From contig JAIVJP010000169.1 in assembly GCA_020199975.1 (NCBI GenBank), positions 1-5,040 of the forward strand: a stretch of DNA of 5,040 nt, in the 5' to 3' direction. The position numbers and the translations under genes are program-made. Position 1 is the stretch's first letter. Every line of letters begins with the position of its first letter. The notes beneath the pieces are model-generated. The model was not told the origin of the DNA, did no database searches, and worked only from the letters and a program-made list of their open reading frames with translations. Below are positions 1 to 5,040 of the stretch, piece by piece. This stretch comes from Acidobacteriota bacterium (lineage in GTDB: Bacteria > Acidobacteriota > Blastocatellia > Pyrinomonadales > Pyrinomonadaceae).

Positions 1-123
1 CCCTTTCATCTTGAAACCGCAGAGCAGTAGTCGGCGCAATGTTCGCAGGCCTGCGTCTCACAGGTTGATTTCGAAGCGACGCCTTCAATGCGGAGATGAA
101 AGCGGAGTAGTTCTTGCAAAAGT

Positions 124-198
<75 letters not shown>

Positions 199-217
199 AC
201 ATGTTTTTGGTAAATGG

Positions 218-247
218 AGTCTACACCGCTACTTGCTGCGTCGGCAA
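218..247 (-). promoter_or_regulatory. Candidate sigma-70-type promoter of tRNA-Val
   Basis: On the minus strand, TTGCCG (complement of 242-247) resembles a -35 box and TAGACT (complement of 218-223) resembles a -10 box. Each matches four of six consensus bases, and the spacer is 18 bases. Transcription would start near 211, giving a short leader before the mature tRNA 5' end at 198, as is normal for a stable RNA gene. This is pattern matching only. No GC-rich discriminator typical of stringent control is evident. Confidence 0.4.
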
Positions 248-656
248 CGGCTTGAGCGATTCGGTTTTGAGTCCCTCCTCTTCCGGTTGTCCAGACTTGT
301 CCCTTAAAACCGCCCAATAAGAGCCCAACGAAGAGCCAACGCTCTCCATCGCTTGTGTAGCGTTATGTTTCTGGTTTGATCCTTACTCCTCGTTCTTTTC
401 CATCTACCGTCGCTCCGCCGTTGAAGCTCTCAGGAGGTTTCCGAACAGAACCTCTCCATACAGAATCGACTGCTGACTTTCGTCTGCACGGGGTTGTCTT
501 GAGTTAGTGTTTGCTCATTTGCTCTCGACTTGCCACGCGGTTTTTGCATATAGTTTTGCCCCCACCTGAAGTTGGAGGTTGCAATCGTGAGAGCACCGGT
601 TGCTCTGGCTGGGCCAAACTCTGAACTCCCAGACCGGCCCTAAAGCTCTTCAAAGC

Positions 657-676
657 AAGGGAAGCTATAAATCCCG
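657..676 (+). promoter_or_regulatory. Weak Shine-Dalgarno region of the M24-like gene, possibly masked
   Basis: AAGGGA at 657-662 is the only Shine-Dalgarno-like string before the ATG at 677, and it sits farther upstream than usual. The GGGA part (659-662) can pair with TCCC (672-675), which lies directly before the start codon. That would give a 4-bp hairpin with a 9-base loop that could partly mask the ribosome site. The stem is short, so this may be chance. Confidence 0.25.
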
Positions 677-1801
677 ATGTCACTATCTAGAGAGATTGAG
701 GAAAAAACTGAAAGGCTTCTCCGCTTAGTCTCTAAAGCGGGTTTGGGCGGACTACTGATCAATTCTCAACCTAACTTTTCCTGGCTGACAGCAGGAGGAA
801 CAAATGGCATCGATCTTAGCCGTGAAGCTGGCGCCGGCACGCTTTTTCTGCGCCACGACGGAATGCGTTTTGTTCTCGCCAACAGGATCGAAATAGACCG
901 ACTGCTGACTGAAGAACTTGCTGGTCAGAGTTACCAGCCGGTTGAGTTTGCCTGGGAAGAGGAGAAGGGAAATCCATCTTTAATAGCGGACATGGCGCGC
1001 TCGCTAGTGACGGAGGGATTACCGCTCGGCAGTGATCTTCCTTCGGGCGGGGACGTACGCCTGGTGGACGGTGCGATAGCACGTGCGCGCTACGAGTTAA
1101 CGGCAGCTGAGGTAGACCGTTTTAAGGCTCTTGGTCGGGATGCCGGTAAGGCGATTGGAGACATGGCGCGCAAATTAGAACCAGGGGTGACGGAAAAGGA
1201 AGTAGCACGAAGTGCAATTGATGCTCTAGCAGCTGTGGGCGCGTATTCAGTGGTCACACTTGTGGCGGCGGATGATCGTTTGAAGGGTTTCCGACATCCT
1301 GTGCCCACGGATCTTCAGTGGAAAAAGGTACTGATGATCGTCGTATGCGCACGCCGAGGCGGGCTAATCGCTTCCCTGACCCGTATTGTTTGCGATGGCG
1401 CGATGCCGGAAGCCTTGGGCAGTCGGACGCGTGGCAGTGCATTTGTAAATGCGCGGCTTTTTGACGGTACCAAGCCGGGCGTGACCGGCCGTGAGCTCTA
1501 TGAACTGGCAGCACTCGCTTACAGTGAGGCGGGTTTCTCAGGGGAAGAACATCTCCACCACCAGGGGGGAGCCACGGGTTATCACACGCGCGATTGGGTC
1601 GCGCATCCCCTGACTACAGAGAAAGTACAAAACCCGCAAGCCTTCGCCTGGAATCCCTCGATCACCGGGTCAAAAGTTGAAGAGACTTGCATTGCCTTTG
1701 AGGACGGGATTGAAATAATTACCGCTACCCCGGGCTGGCCATCTATTCCGATTGAAGTCGGAGGGCGAGCGTACCTTTTGCCGGGCGTGTTATCACTGTG
1801 A
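677..1801 (+). CDS. M24-family (creatinase/aminopeptidase P fold) protein with degenerate metal site
   Basis: This 374-aa cytosolic protein has no signal peptide. Residues about 10-140 look like a creatinase-type N-terminal domain, and about 145-370 like the M24 'pita-bread' catalytic domain. Family landmarks are GFRHPVPTD (204-212), ASLTR (232-236), HHQGG (294-298), AWNPSI (324-329) and KVEET (333-337). Aligned by eye to canonical M24 enzymes (ligands Asp, Asp, His, Glu, Glu), the positions become Val222, Ser233, His295, Asn326 and Glu335. Three of five metal ligands therefore appear lost, and the loop between the last two is shortened. I recall HHQGG and WNPSI as features of a distinct bacterial subfamily annotated 'M24 family/Xaa-Pro peptidase', so this is probably subfamily-wide rather than local decay. 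A metal-independent, creatinase-like hydrolase or a non-catalytic role is possible. Peptidase activity should not be assumed. The ATG at 677 has AAGGGA at 657-662, a long 14-base spacing. No co-directional neighbour is close. Confidence 0.88.
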   Translation: MSLSREIEEKTERLLRLVSKAGLGGLLINSQPNFSWLTAGGTNGIDLSREAGAGTLFLRHDGMRFVLANRIEIDRLLTEELAGQSYQPVEFAWEEEKGNPSLIADMARSLVTEGLPLGSDLPSGGDVRLVDGAIARARYELTAAEVDRFKALGRDAGKAIGDMARKLEPGVTEKEVARSAIDALAAVGAYSVVTLVAADDRLKGFRHPVPTDLQWKKVLMIVVCARRGGLIASLTRIVCDGAMPEALGSRTRGSAFVNARLFDGTKPGVTGRELYELAALAYSEAGFSGEEHLHHQGGATGYHTRDWVAHPLTTEKVQNPQAFAWNPSITGSKVEETCIAFEDGIEIITATPGWPSIPIEVGGRAYLLPGVLSL

Positions 1802-1860
1802 GGGTTGGCAGGGTAGGCGCGGTTTAGAGGAGGAAAGTCATTTTCCATTCACTACTGTCC

Positions 1861-1895
1861 CAACGTTTTTCAAAGCCCTCGGTGAAACAACGTTG
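1861..1895 (+). other. 12-bp stem-loop downstream of the M24-like gene
   Basis: CAACGTT (1861-1867) pairs with AACGTTG (1889-1895), and TTTCA (1868-1872) continues with TGAAA (1883-1887). The single bulge is C1888 and the loop is 10 bases. The stem begins 59 bases after the stop codon of the upstream gene. It could mark or protect the 3' end of that mRNA. It is AT-rich and has no T-run behind it, so it is not a classical intrinsic terminator. Otherwise, 1802-2004 contains no gene that I can support. Confidence 0.45.
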
Positions 1896-2004
1896 ATTCC
1901 CTTGCAGTTATGTTCGCTGAACGTTCTGATCGATTTGAATTCAGAATTCGGCAGGTCACATTTCTATCCAATGGATCTATCTTATCTATGCTCATTGCGT
2001 ATCA

Positions 2005-2096
2005 GCCTGCGAAGCAGGGCGACAGCCTAAAGCCTGGGGCGTGAGCCCCAGGGTAGATGGCAAAGAATCGCTAGCCCGTGCAAACGGGCGGCAGCG
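2005..2096 (+). repeat. Left REP-like hairpin cluster (hairpins A, B, C)
   Basis: Three hairpins lie in order on the + strand. A is CCTGC (2006-2010) with GCAGG (2014-2018) around GAA. B is CCTGGGGC (2033-2040) with GCCCCAGG (2045-2052) around a GTGA loop, followed directly by GTAG (2053-2056). C is GCCCGT (2074-2079) with ACGGGC (2084-2089) around a GCAA loop, extended by CGCT (2069-2072) with AGCG (2093-2096). The B-GTAG-C order recurs on the far side of the transposase in the same orientation, so this is a real repeat module. GTAG at a hairpin foot recalls the conserved tetranucleotide of E. coli REPs. Confidence 0.8.
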
Positions 2097-2102
2097 GTTT
2101 TT
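2069..2102 (+). terminator. Possible + strand intrinsic terminator formed by hairpin C
   Basis: The C hairpin has a 6-bp GC-rich inner stem with a GCAA tetraloop and a 4-bp outer stem. G2097 and five T residues (2098-2102) follow it directly. That is the layout of a rho-independent terminator on the + strand. It could stop transcripts running from the M24-like gene toward the antisense strand of the transposase. It lies about 270 bases after that gene's stop, so its primary identity is probably the repeat hairpin. Confidence 0.35.
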
Positions 2103-2135
2103 CATGTTATTATTCCGAGCCCGTGGAGGCGCAGA

Positions 2136-2579
2136 TCACAGATAACGTTCATCGTATTCAATTCCATTCGCCTTCAGGAATTGAACGAATTCATCGCGAA
2201 ATGAGATCCTTTGATGATGTTCCTTCTGTCGTTGAAGGTAACGGCGCACTTCTTCAACATGTGATTGGCTCACGGTAAAAGCGCCGTAGCCACGTTGCCA
2301 AGAGAAATCTCTTACCTCGAGAAAGACGTCATGCATCCAGCCGCTCGCGTTGCATTTGAGATCACGCAAAACGTCGGACAAGGCACGATCCGGACGCAGC
2401 TTGGCCACAACATGCACATGATCGTCAGCACCATTAATACCGAGTGAAATTCCGCCTCCGTTTATTATCCCGCCGATGTATTCGTACAGGCGTGGCTCAT
2501 AGACGGAAGTGATGAGGGGCCGACGATCTTTGGTTGAGAAGATAATGTGGTAGAGAAGATTGGTGAAGGATTGAGACAT
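2136..2579 (-). CDS. tnpA: IS200/IS605-family Y1 (HUH) transposase TnpA
   Basis: This 147-aa protein is a single Y1_Tnp (transposase IS200-like) domain of normal length. It opens with the typical YHIIFSTKDRRP (10-21). The HUH metal-binding motif is His54-Val-His56 in DDHVHVV. LSDVLRDLK (67-75) and WQRGYGAFTVS (94-104) follow. The catalytic tyrosine is most likely Tyr114 in VRRYLQRQ, with Gln118 four residues later as in IS608 TnpA (Tyr127/Gln131). The C-terminal EHHQR...FLKANGIEYDERYL is typical of this group. The enzyme nicks and joins single-stranded DNA through a 5'-phosphotyrosine link and recognises hairpin ends. The ATG at 2577-2579 has GAAGG about 11 bases upstream. The gene ends in TGA directly after ...YDERYL, where relatives as I remember them often continue with Trp. 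The frame stays open for 47 more codons to a TGA at 1992-1994. No active-site residue is missing. Confidence 0.95.
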   Translation of the reverse strand: MSQSFTNLLYHIIFSTKDRRPLITSVYEPRLYEYIGGIINGGGISLGINGADDHVHVVAKLRPDRALSDVLRDLKCNASGWMHDVFLEVRDFSWQRGYGAFTVSQSHVEEVRRYLQRQKEHHQRISFRDEFVQFLKANGIEYDERYL

Positions 2580-2618
2580 TTTGTGAGGTTCCCTTCTGTT
2601 ATTGTGAGAATTGTAAAT

Positions 2619-2706
2619 CTGGGCTTACGCCACAGGTAGGCCGATATAATACCCGAAAACGTGCAAACGCGTTATGCTTCCGCCTGCCCCGCAGGCTGAA
2701 GCATAA
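2619..2706 (+). repeat. Right REP-like hairpin cluster (B', C', A')
   Basis: B' is CTGGGC (2619-2624) pairing with GCC-CAG (2629-2635, A2632 bulged) around TTAC. GTAG follows at 2636-2639. C' contains CGTGCAAACG (2660-2669), the same ten bases found at the centre of left hairpin C, here with only a 3-bp stem. The B-to-C distance is 41 bases, against 43 on the left. A' is the strongest palindrome in the window. TTATGCTTC (2672-2680) pairs with GAAGCATAA (2698-2706), and after one mismatch GCCTGC (2682-2687) pairs with GCAGGC (2691-2696) around CCC. The right B' and C' copies are more decayed than the left ones. Confidence 0.75.
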
Positions 2707-2859
2707 AAGCAGTTGAAGCTGGACGGCTGCCTCTACAAAATTCTAAAAATCTAAAGTATCACTCTTTTAGAGAAGTCATCGATTTTAGAGGCGCTTTCTA
2801 TGCGCATGCTTAATGGACGTGTGTAACGCTGCACAAGGCGCTGAGTAAGTCCGTTGCCT
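2707..2859 (+). promoter_or_regulatory. galT upstream region with clustered TCTAAA/TTTTAGA repeats
   Basis: Between the transposase unit and galT lie two TCTAAA copies (2742-2747, 2750-2755) and two TTTTAGAG copies in inverse sense (2765-2772, 2783-2790). GCCTCTA (2729-2735) also pairs with TAGAGGC (2786-2792). Several mutually exclusive hairpins are possible, including TCTAAA/TTTAGA with a 10-base loop (2750-2771). This may be an operator or a folded leader controlling galT. A weak -35/-10 pair, TTGAAG (2713-2718) and TACAAA (2734-2739), has a short 15-base spacer. No match to a known gal regulator site is claimed. Confidence 0.3.
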
Positions 2860-3882
2860 ATGTTTGATTTGAAACAACATCCTCATCGACGCTTCAATCC
2901 GCTCACGAGCGAGTGGGTACTCGTTTCGCCACAACGCACCGAGCGGCCCTGGCAAGGTCAGGTGGAAGAAACGCAGCCGGAGGAACAGCCCGTATATGAT
3001 CCCGACTGTTACTTATGTCCGGGTAATGCGCGGGCCGGGGGCGTGCGTAATCCTCAGTACCCCCGCACCTTTGTTTTTGATAACGATTTTGCCGCCCTGC
3101 GACCTGATACCCCCGAGGGAAGAGTGCAGGAAGGCGAACTAATTGTGGGGGAATCGGAACGTGGCATTTGTAGAGTGGTCTGTTTCTCGCCCCGACATAA
3201 TCTAACAATTGCGCGCATGAGCGTTGCCGAGATTCGTGAGGTAGTGGATACGTGGGTTGATCAGTATCAGGAACTCGGCGCGCTTCCCTTTATTAATTGG
3301 GTGCAGATTTTTGAAAACCGAGGCGCGCTGATGGGAGCCAGCAATCCGCATCCACACTGTCAGATATGGGCCGACGAGAAGGCGCCGAACGAATCAAGAA
3401 AGGAAGCTCATTCCCAGAGTGAGTACCACGTCAAACATCAGAGTTGTTTGCTTTGTGATTACCTTGAATTGGAGTTGCGGTCCCAAGAGCGGTTAGTCTG
3501 TGAGAACGATAGCTTCTTCGCCCTCGTTCCGTTCTGGGCCGTCTGGCCTTTCGAGATCATGGTCATAAGCAAACGTCACGTGGCGGGGTTGGACGATTTG
3601 AGTGGTGCGGAACGCACCAACCTCGCCGGCATTCTCAAGCAAATTACCAGTCGTTACGACAATCTATTTCAAGTTTCGTTCCCTTATACCATGGGCTTCC
3701 ATCAGCTCCCGAAGGATGGAAAACCCCATCCCGAATGGCATTTGCACGCGCACTTTTATCCACCCTTGCTCCGCTCGGCTTCGGTTCGCAAATTCATGGT
3801 GGGTTACGAAATGTTAGCTATGCCACAGCGCGACATTACACCGGAACAAGCGGCAAACCGGCTACGCGAATTGAATGATTGA
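2860..3882 (+). CDS. galT: Galactose-1-phosphate uridylyltransferase (UDP-glucose--hexose-1-phosphate uridylyltransferase, class I)
   Basis: This cytosolic Leloir-pathway enzyme (EC 2.7.7.12) swaps UMP between UDP-glucose and galactose-1-phosphate. With the ATG at 2860, residue numbers match E. coli GalT closely. The nucleophile is His166 in HPHCQIW (164-170). Zn ligands are Cys50, Cys53, His113 and His164. The second metal site is Glu182, His281, His296 and His298. Substrate contacts are Lys311, Glu317 and Gln323. HPHRRFNPLT near the N-terminus and LHAHFYPPLLRS, VRKFMVGYEML near the C-terminus are near-identical to the E. coli family. An extra CLLC pair (196-199) may stabilise the fold. At 340 aa it is slightly short because the usual tail after RLRELND is absent. 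A TTG at 2854 in the same frame is an alternative start adding two residues; neither start has a strong Shine-Dalgarno, and ATG is preferred. No galK, galE or galM is nearby. Confidence 0.96.
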   Translation: MFDLKQHPHRRFNPLTSEWVLVSPQRTERPWQGQVEETQPEEQPVYDPDCYLCPGNARAGGVRNPQYPRTFVFDNDFAALRPDTPEGRVQEGELIVGESERGICRVVCFSPRHNLTIARMSVAEIREVVDTWVDQYQELGALPFINWVQIFENRGALMGASNPHPHCQIWADEKAPNESRKEAHSQSEYHVKHQSCLLCDYLELELRSQERLVCENDSFFALVPFWAVWPFEIMVISKRHVAGLDDLSGAERTNLAGILKQITSRYDNLFQVSFPYTMGFHQLPKDGKPHPEWHLHAHFYPPLLRSASVRKFMVGYEMLAMPQRDITPEQAANRLRELND

Positions 3883-3920
3883 AGTCAGCACGGATCTCAA
3901 CCTCCAGTTGTCGAGAACTC

Positions 3921-3946
3921 GCTAACCATTAGCTAAGGCTAACCAT
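3921..3946. repeat. 9-bp direct repeat in the convergent galT/PhyH gap
   Basis: GCTAACCAT occurs at 3921-3929 and again at 3938-3946, a 17-base period, with the palindrome TTAGCTAA (3929-3936) between the copies. It lies in the 111-base gap between two converging genes, where a shared terminator would be expected. No GC-rich hairpin with a T-run is visible there. The role is unknown and chance is possible. Confidence 0.4.
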
Positions 3947-3993
3947 GATGGAGAAAAGCGTGATGCCGTAGTACACCCACACTCGCTACTGCT

Positions 3994-4794
3994 TCAGTAT
4001 GCGAAGGACTGATAGGTTTCAATTCCCTCTTCGTCGAGCGAGTCGACAACGGGGTTAAAGCGAAGCAGGAACCTTGCCTGCTCCGAGAGTTTTTCGCGGA
4101 CTGCGCGGGGGATTTGGATCGAGACTTCGGGACGAAACAGCCAACGGCGGCTGTAGCCGATTACGACCATGGGTCTGGGCGTCTTAGTGCGATTGGGCGT
4201 GCCACGGTGCAAGCCGCGCACGTCCCGGATCACGACGTCTCCAATTCGAAGTAGCAAGGGCTCAAGTTTGACTTCCCCGGACTCAATGCGCCGGAGCGCC
4301 TCTTCCTTCGACATCATGTGCGTGCCGCGCGCGACCTCGAACGGCCCGTTCGCTGTAGTCACGTCGACGAGCGGAAAGTTGACGGCGAGTTGAAAGGGCA
4401 GTGTCTCTTCGCCGGTTTCCGGAAAGAGTGGTGGGGCGTCGCGATGTATGTCCTGATAATCTGAACCAAAGAGCGGCGTATCGGTCGCGAGCTGGCACAT
4501 CACGGCGTCGTCGCCGACTAGTACTTTGACGATGGCGAGGATGTCCTCATCCTCGAAGACGGCAGGGTCGGCGAATGTAAGGTCGAAAGGCAGCGTCACG
4601 TAGTAGCGCTCCGCTCCGCGGTTCTGCAAGCTACCCTCCTGCTGGACATGCCTTTCGAGCAAAGGCGCGAAAGCCTCGCCCCACGAGGCGAGCTTCGAGC
4701 GGTCAAAGTGATCTGGCAGTACGCAGAAGCCGTCTGTCAAAACGGCCTGTACAAACGCCTCTATCTCCGCTCTGGTATAACGTCCTCGGTCCAT
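3994..4794 (-). CDS. Phytanoyl-CoA dioxygenase (PhyH) family Fe(II)/2-oxoglutarate oxygenase
   Basis: This soluble 266-aa protein has the double-stranded beta-helix fold of PhyH-type oxygenases. These couple decarboxylation of 2-oxoglutarate to oxidation of a small molecule. The iron-binding triad is His117-Arg-Asp119 (DIHRDAP) and His196 (GLHRGTPN). The 2-oxoglutarate-binding arginine is probably Arg207 in PRPMVVIGYSR, 11 residues after the distal His, as in human PHYH (His264/Arg275). NGPFEVARGTH (149-159) is the family's typical 'NG.....GSH' turn. The substrate cannot be read from sequence; phytanoyl-CoA itself is unlikely in this context. The gene follows the RbsC-like permease gene after 65 bases on the same strand, so they are probably one operon. 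An in-frame stop 30 bases upstream and no intervening start codon fix the ATG at 4792-4794. No Shine-Dalgarno is evident, which suggests weak or atypical initiation. The length is normal and nothing appears broken. Confidence 0.92.
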   Translation of the reverse strand: MDRGRYTRAEIEAFVQAVLTDGFCVLPDHFDRSKLASWGEAFAPLLERHVQQEGSLQNRGAERYYVTLPFDLTFADPAVFEDEDILAIVKVLVGDDAVMCQLATDTPLFGSDYQDIHRDAPPLFPETGEETLPFQLAVNFPLVDVTTANGPFEVARGTHMMSKEEALRRIESGEVKLEPLLLRIGDVVIRDVRGLHRGTPNRTKTPRPMVVIGYSRRWLFRPEVSIQIPRAVREKLSEQARFLLRFNPVVDSLDEEGIETYQSFAY

Positions 4795-4859
4795 AGATGA
4801 CGTATTAGAACGAACGCTAAGTCAAGTGGAACTTCACATCATTACCCATGATTCCGCAC

Positions 4860-5040
4860 TCATTGTTTCTTTCTGCTTAAACGATTCTGTACGACAACCA
4901 CGGCGAGTAGAATAACGCCGCGTAGGACCATTTGCCACCAGGGGCTAATCTGGCCTTCAAGATTAAAAATATTGAAAATCATCCCAAGCAGGATGACGCC
5001 TACGAGCGTTGCCCCAACGCCCCCCTGGCCACCCGTTAGG
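4860..5040 (-). CDS. RbsC-like sugar ABC transporter permease, C-terminal end (partial)
   Basis: Reading in from the right edge, the last 59 codons of a minus-strand gene end in TGA (complement of 4860-4862). The fragment starts LTGGQGGVGATLVGVILLGM, followed by NIFNLEGQISPWWQMVLRGVI and a hydrophobic ILLAVVVV helix with a basic tail (RLSRKK). This matches the C-terminus of ribose/xylose/galactofuranose-type permeases (BPD_transp_2 family, RbsC-like). There, a glycine-rich 'GG.G...GT..G' turn and a helix precede a conserved 'S..WQ....G.iLl.av' segment. The protein is an inner-membrane subunit that would work with an ATPase and a periplasmic sugar-binding protein, presumably encoded beyond the right edge. 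Its position before the dioxygenase gene suggests linked function. The exact sugar cannot be told from this fragment. Confidence 0.85.
   Translation of the reverse strand, partial: LTGGQGGVGATLVGVILLGMIFNIFNLEGQISPWWQMVLRGVILLAVVVVQNRLSRKKQ

Larger units (their letters stand above)
199..676. other. Gene-free region between tRNA-Val and the M24-like gene
   Basis: Apart from the tRNA promoter, I find no supportable gene on either strand in these 478 bases. A minus-strand open frame that crosses the tRNA is a by-product of the tRNA sequence. Two weak hairpins are visible: GAGGTT/AACCTC (434-439 with 449-454), and AGAGCA/TGCTCT around a 5-base loop (590-606). A TATAGT box at 549-554 could be a -10 element for the downstream gene, but the nearest -35-like TTGCCA (530-535) is only 13 bases away. 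The promoter call is therefore weak. The last 120 bases could be a structured leader, but they match no riboswitch I recognise. Confidence 0.5.
2005..2706 (-). mobile_element. IS200-like / REP-associated Y1 transposase unit
   Basis: A single Y1 transposase gene (2136-2579, minus) is bracketed by hairpin clusters at 2005-2096 and 2619-2706. IS200/IS605 elements have no terminal inverted repeats and make no target duplication. Their ends are recognised as subterminal hairpins, and REP-associated transposases (RAYTs) are flanked by REP hairpins. Both models fit. Exact ends cannot be fixed from one sequence; the limits given are those of the outermost hairpins. There is no tnpB/IscB-type accessory gene, so it is IS200-like in content. 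The enzyme appears intact, so the unit could be active or could act on REPs elsewhere in the genome. Confidence 0.7.

Noticed and set aside
1..123. Possible gene end or start at the left edge (for example ATGAAAGGG on the minus strand at 9-1)
   Set aside because: Only three codons are visible for the minus-strand start, with no clear Shine-Dalgarno. The plus-strand open frame runs into the tRNA. Nothing can be supported.
561..676. Riboswitch or structured leader before the M24-like gene
   Set aside because: Only short hairpins (590-606 and GGGCC/GGCCC at 611-640) are present. No known riboswitch core or terminator/antiterminator arrangement is recognisable.
816..1848. Minus-strand open frames of 72-88 codons opposite the M24-like gene
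   Set aside because: They are antisense shadows of a well-supported gene, with low-complexity composition and no domains.
1937..1949. Two adjacent GAATTC palindromes
   Set aside because: A short AT-rich palindrome pair with one base between. No context suggests function.
1752..2030. 92-codon plus-strand open frame overlapping the M24-like gene end
   Set aside because: It starts inside the upstream gene in another frame and ends in hairpin A. It has no recognisable domain or ribosome site.
2078..2447. Plus-strand open frames opposite the transposase
   Set aside because: They are antisense shadows of the clearly conserved TnpA coding sequence.
2645..2650. Perfect TATAAT as a -10 box for galT
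   Set aside because: No acceptable -35 lies 16-18 bases upstream, and it sits between repeat hairpins B' and C', over 200 bases from galT. It may be chance.
2005..2706. CRISPR-like array
   Set aside because: The hairpin repeats are few, differ in sequence and spacing, and flank a transposase gene. There are no uniform repeats with spacers.
2903..3817. Open frames in other frames over galT
   Set aside because: galT accounts for the whole region with all catalytic residues; the alternatives resemble no known protein.
4169..4498. Open frames opposite to or out of frame with the PhyH gene
   Set aside because: They are shadows of a conserved gene with an intact iron-binding triad.

Overview
This is a bacterial chromosomal window with about half G+C by eye. 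It holds one tRNA gene, four intact protein genes, one protein gene cut by the right edge, and a compact transposase unit flanked by hairpin repeats. The mix is a divergent M24-type protein, an IS200-like Y1 transposase embedded in REP-like hairpins, a lone class I galT, and a PhyH dioxygenase behind a ribose-type ABC permease. It suggests a free-living heterotroph from a group with loosely clustered genes. Acidobacteriota or a similar soil or sediment lineage would fit, but that is a low-confidence inference because no phylogenetic marker is present.

Layout. Bases 1-123 show no supportable gene. A complete tRNA-Val(CAC) with encoded CCA lies on the minus strand at 124-198, with a plausible promoter just upstream (218-247). 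Bases 199-676 hold no other gene, only weak hairpins and a possible leader for the next gene. At 677-1801 (+) is a 374-aa protein with the creatinase/aminopeptidase P (M24) fold, in which three of the five usual metal ligands appear to be replaced. Bases 1802-2004 hold a 12-bp stem-loop and no gene.

From about 2005 to 2706 lies a unit built around a minus-strand, 147-aa IS200/IS605-type Y1 transposase. Its HUH motif, catalytic Tyr and the Gln four residues later are intact. Structured DNA flanks it on both sides: the same two-hairpin module, each copy with a GTAG foot, occurs on both sides in direct orientation. A third hairpin type appears at the outer edge of each cluster. This is the most interesting structure in the window and looks like a REP/RAYT-like or IS200-like end organisation.

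At 2860-3882 (+) is a full class I galactose-1-phosphate uridylyltransferase (galT) with every recognised catalytic and metal-binding residue. No other Leloir gene (galK, galE, galM) is visible. Its upstream region contains a cluster of inverted TCTAAA/TTTTAGA repeats that could form an operator or alternative RNA structures.

On the minus strand, converging on galT, are the last 59 residues of an RbsC-like sugar ABC permease (4860-5040, continuing beyond the right edge). After a 65-base gap comes a complete PhyH-family Fe(II)/2-oxoglutarate dioxygenase (3994-4794). These two are probably co-transcribed, which points to an oxidative step on an imported or carbohydrate-related small molecule. 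That is inference.

No CRISPR array, prophage or defence system is visible.
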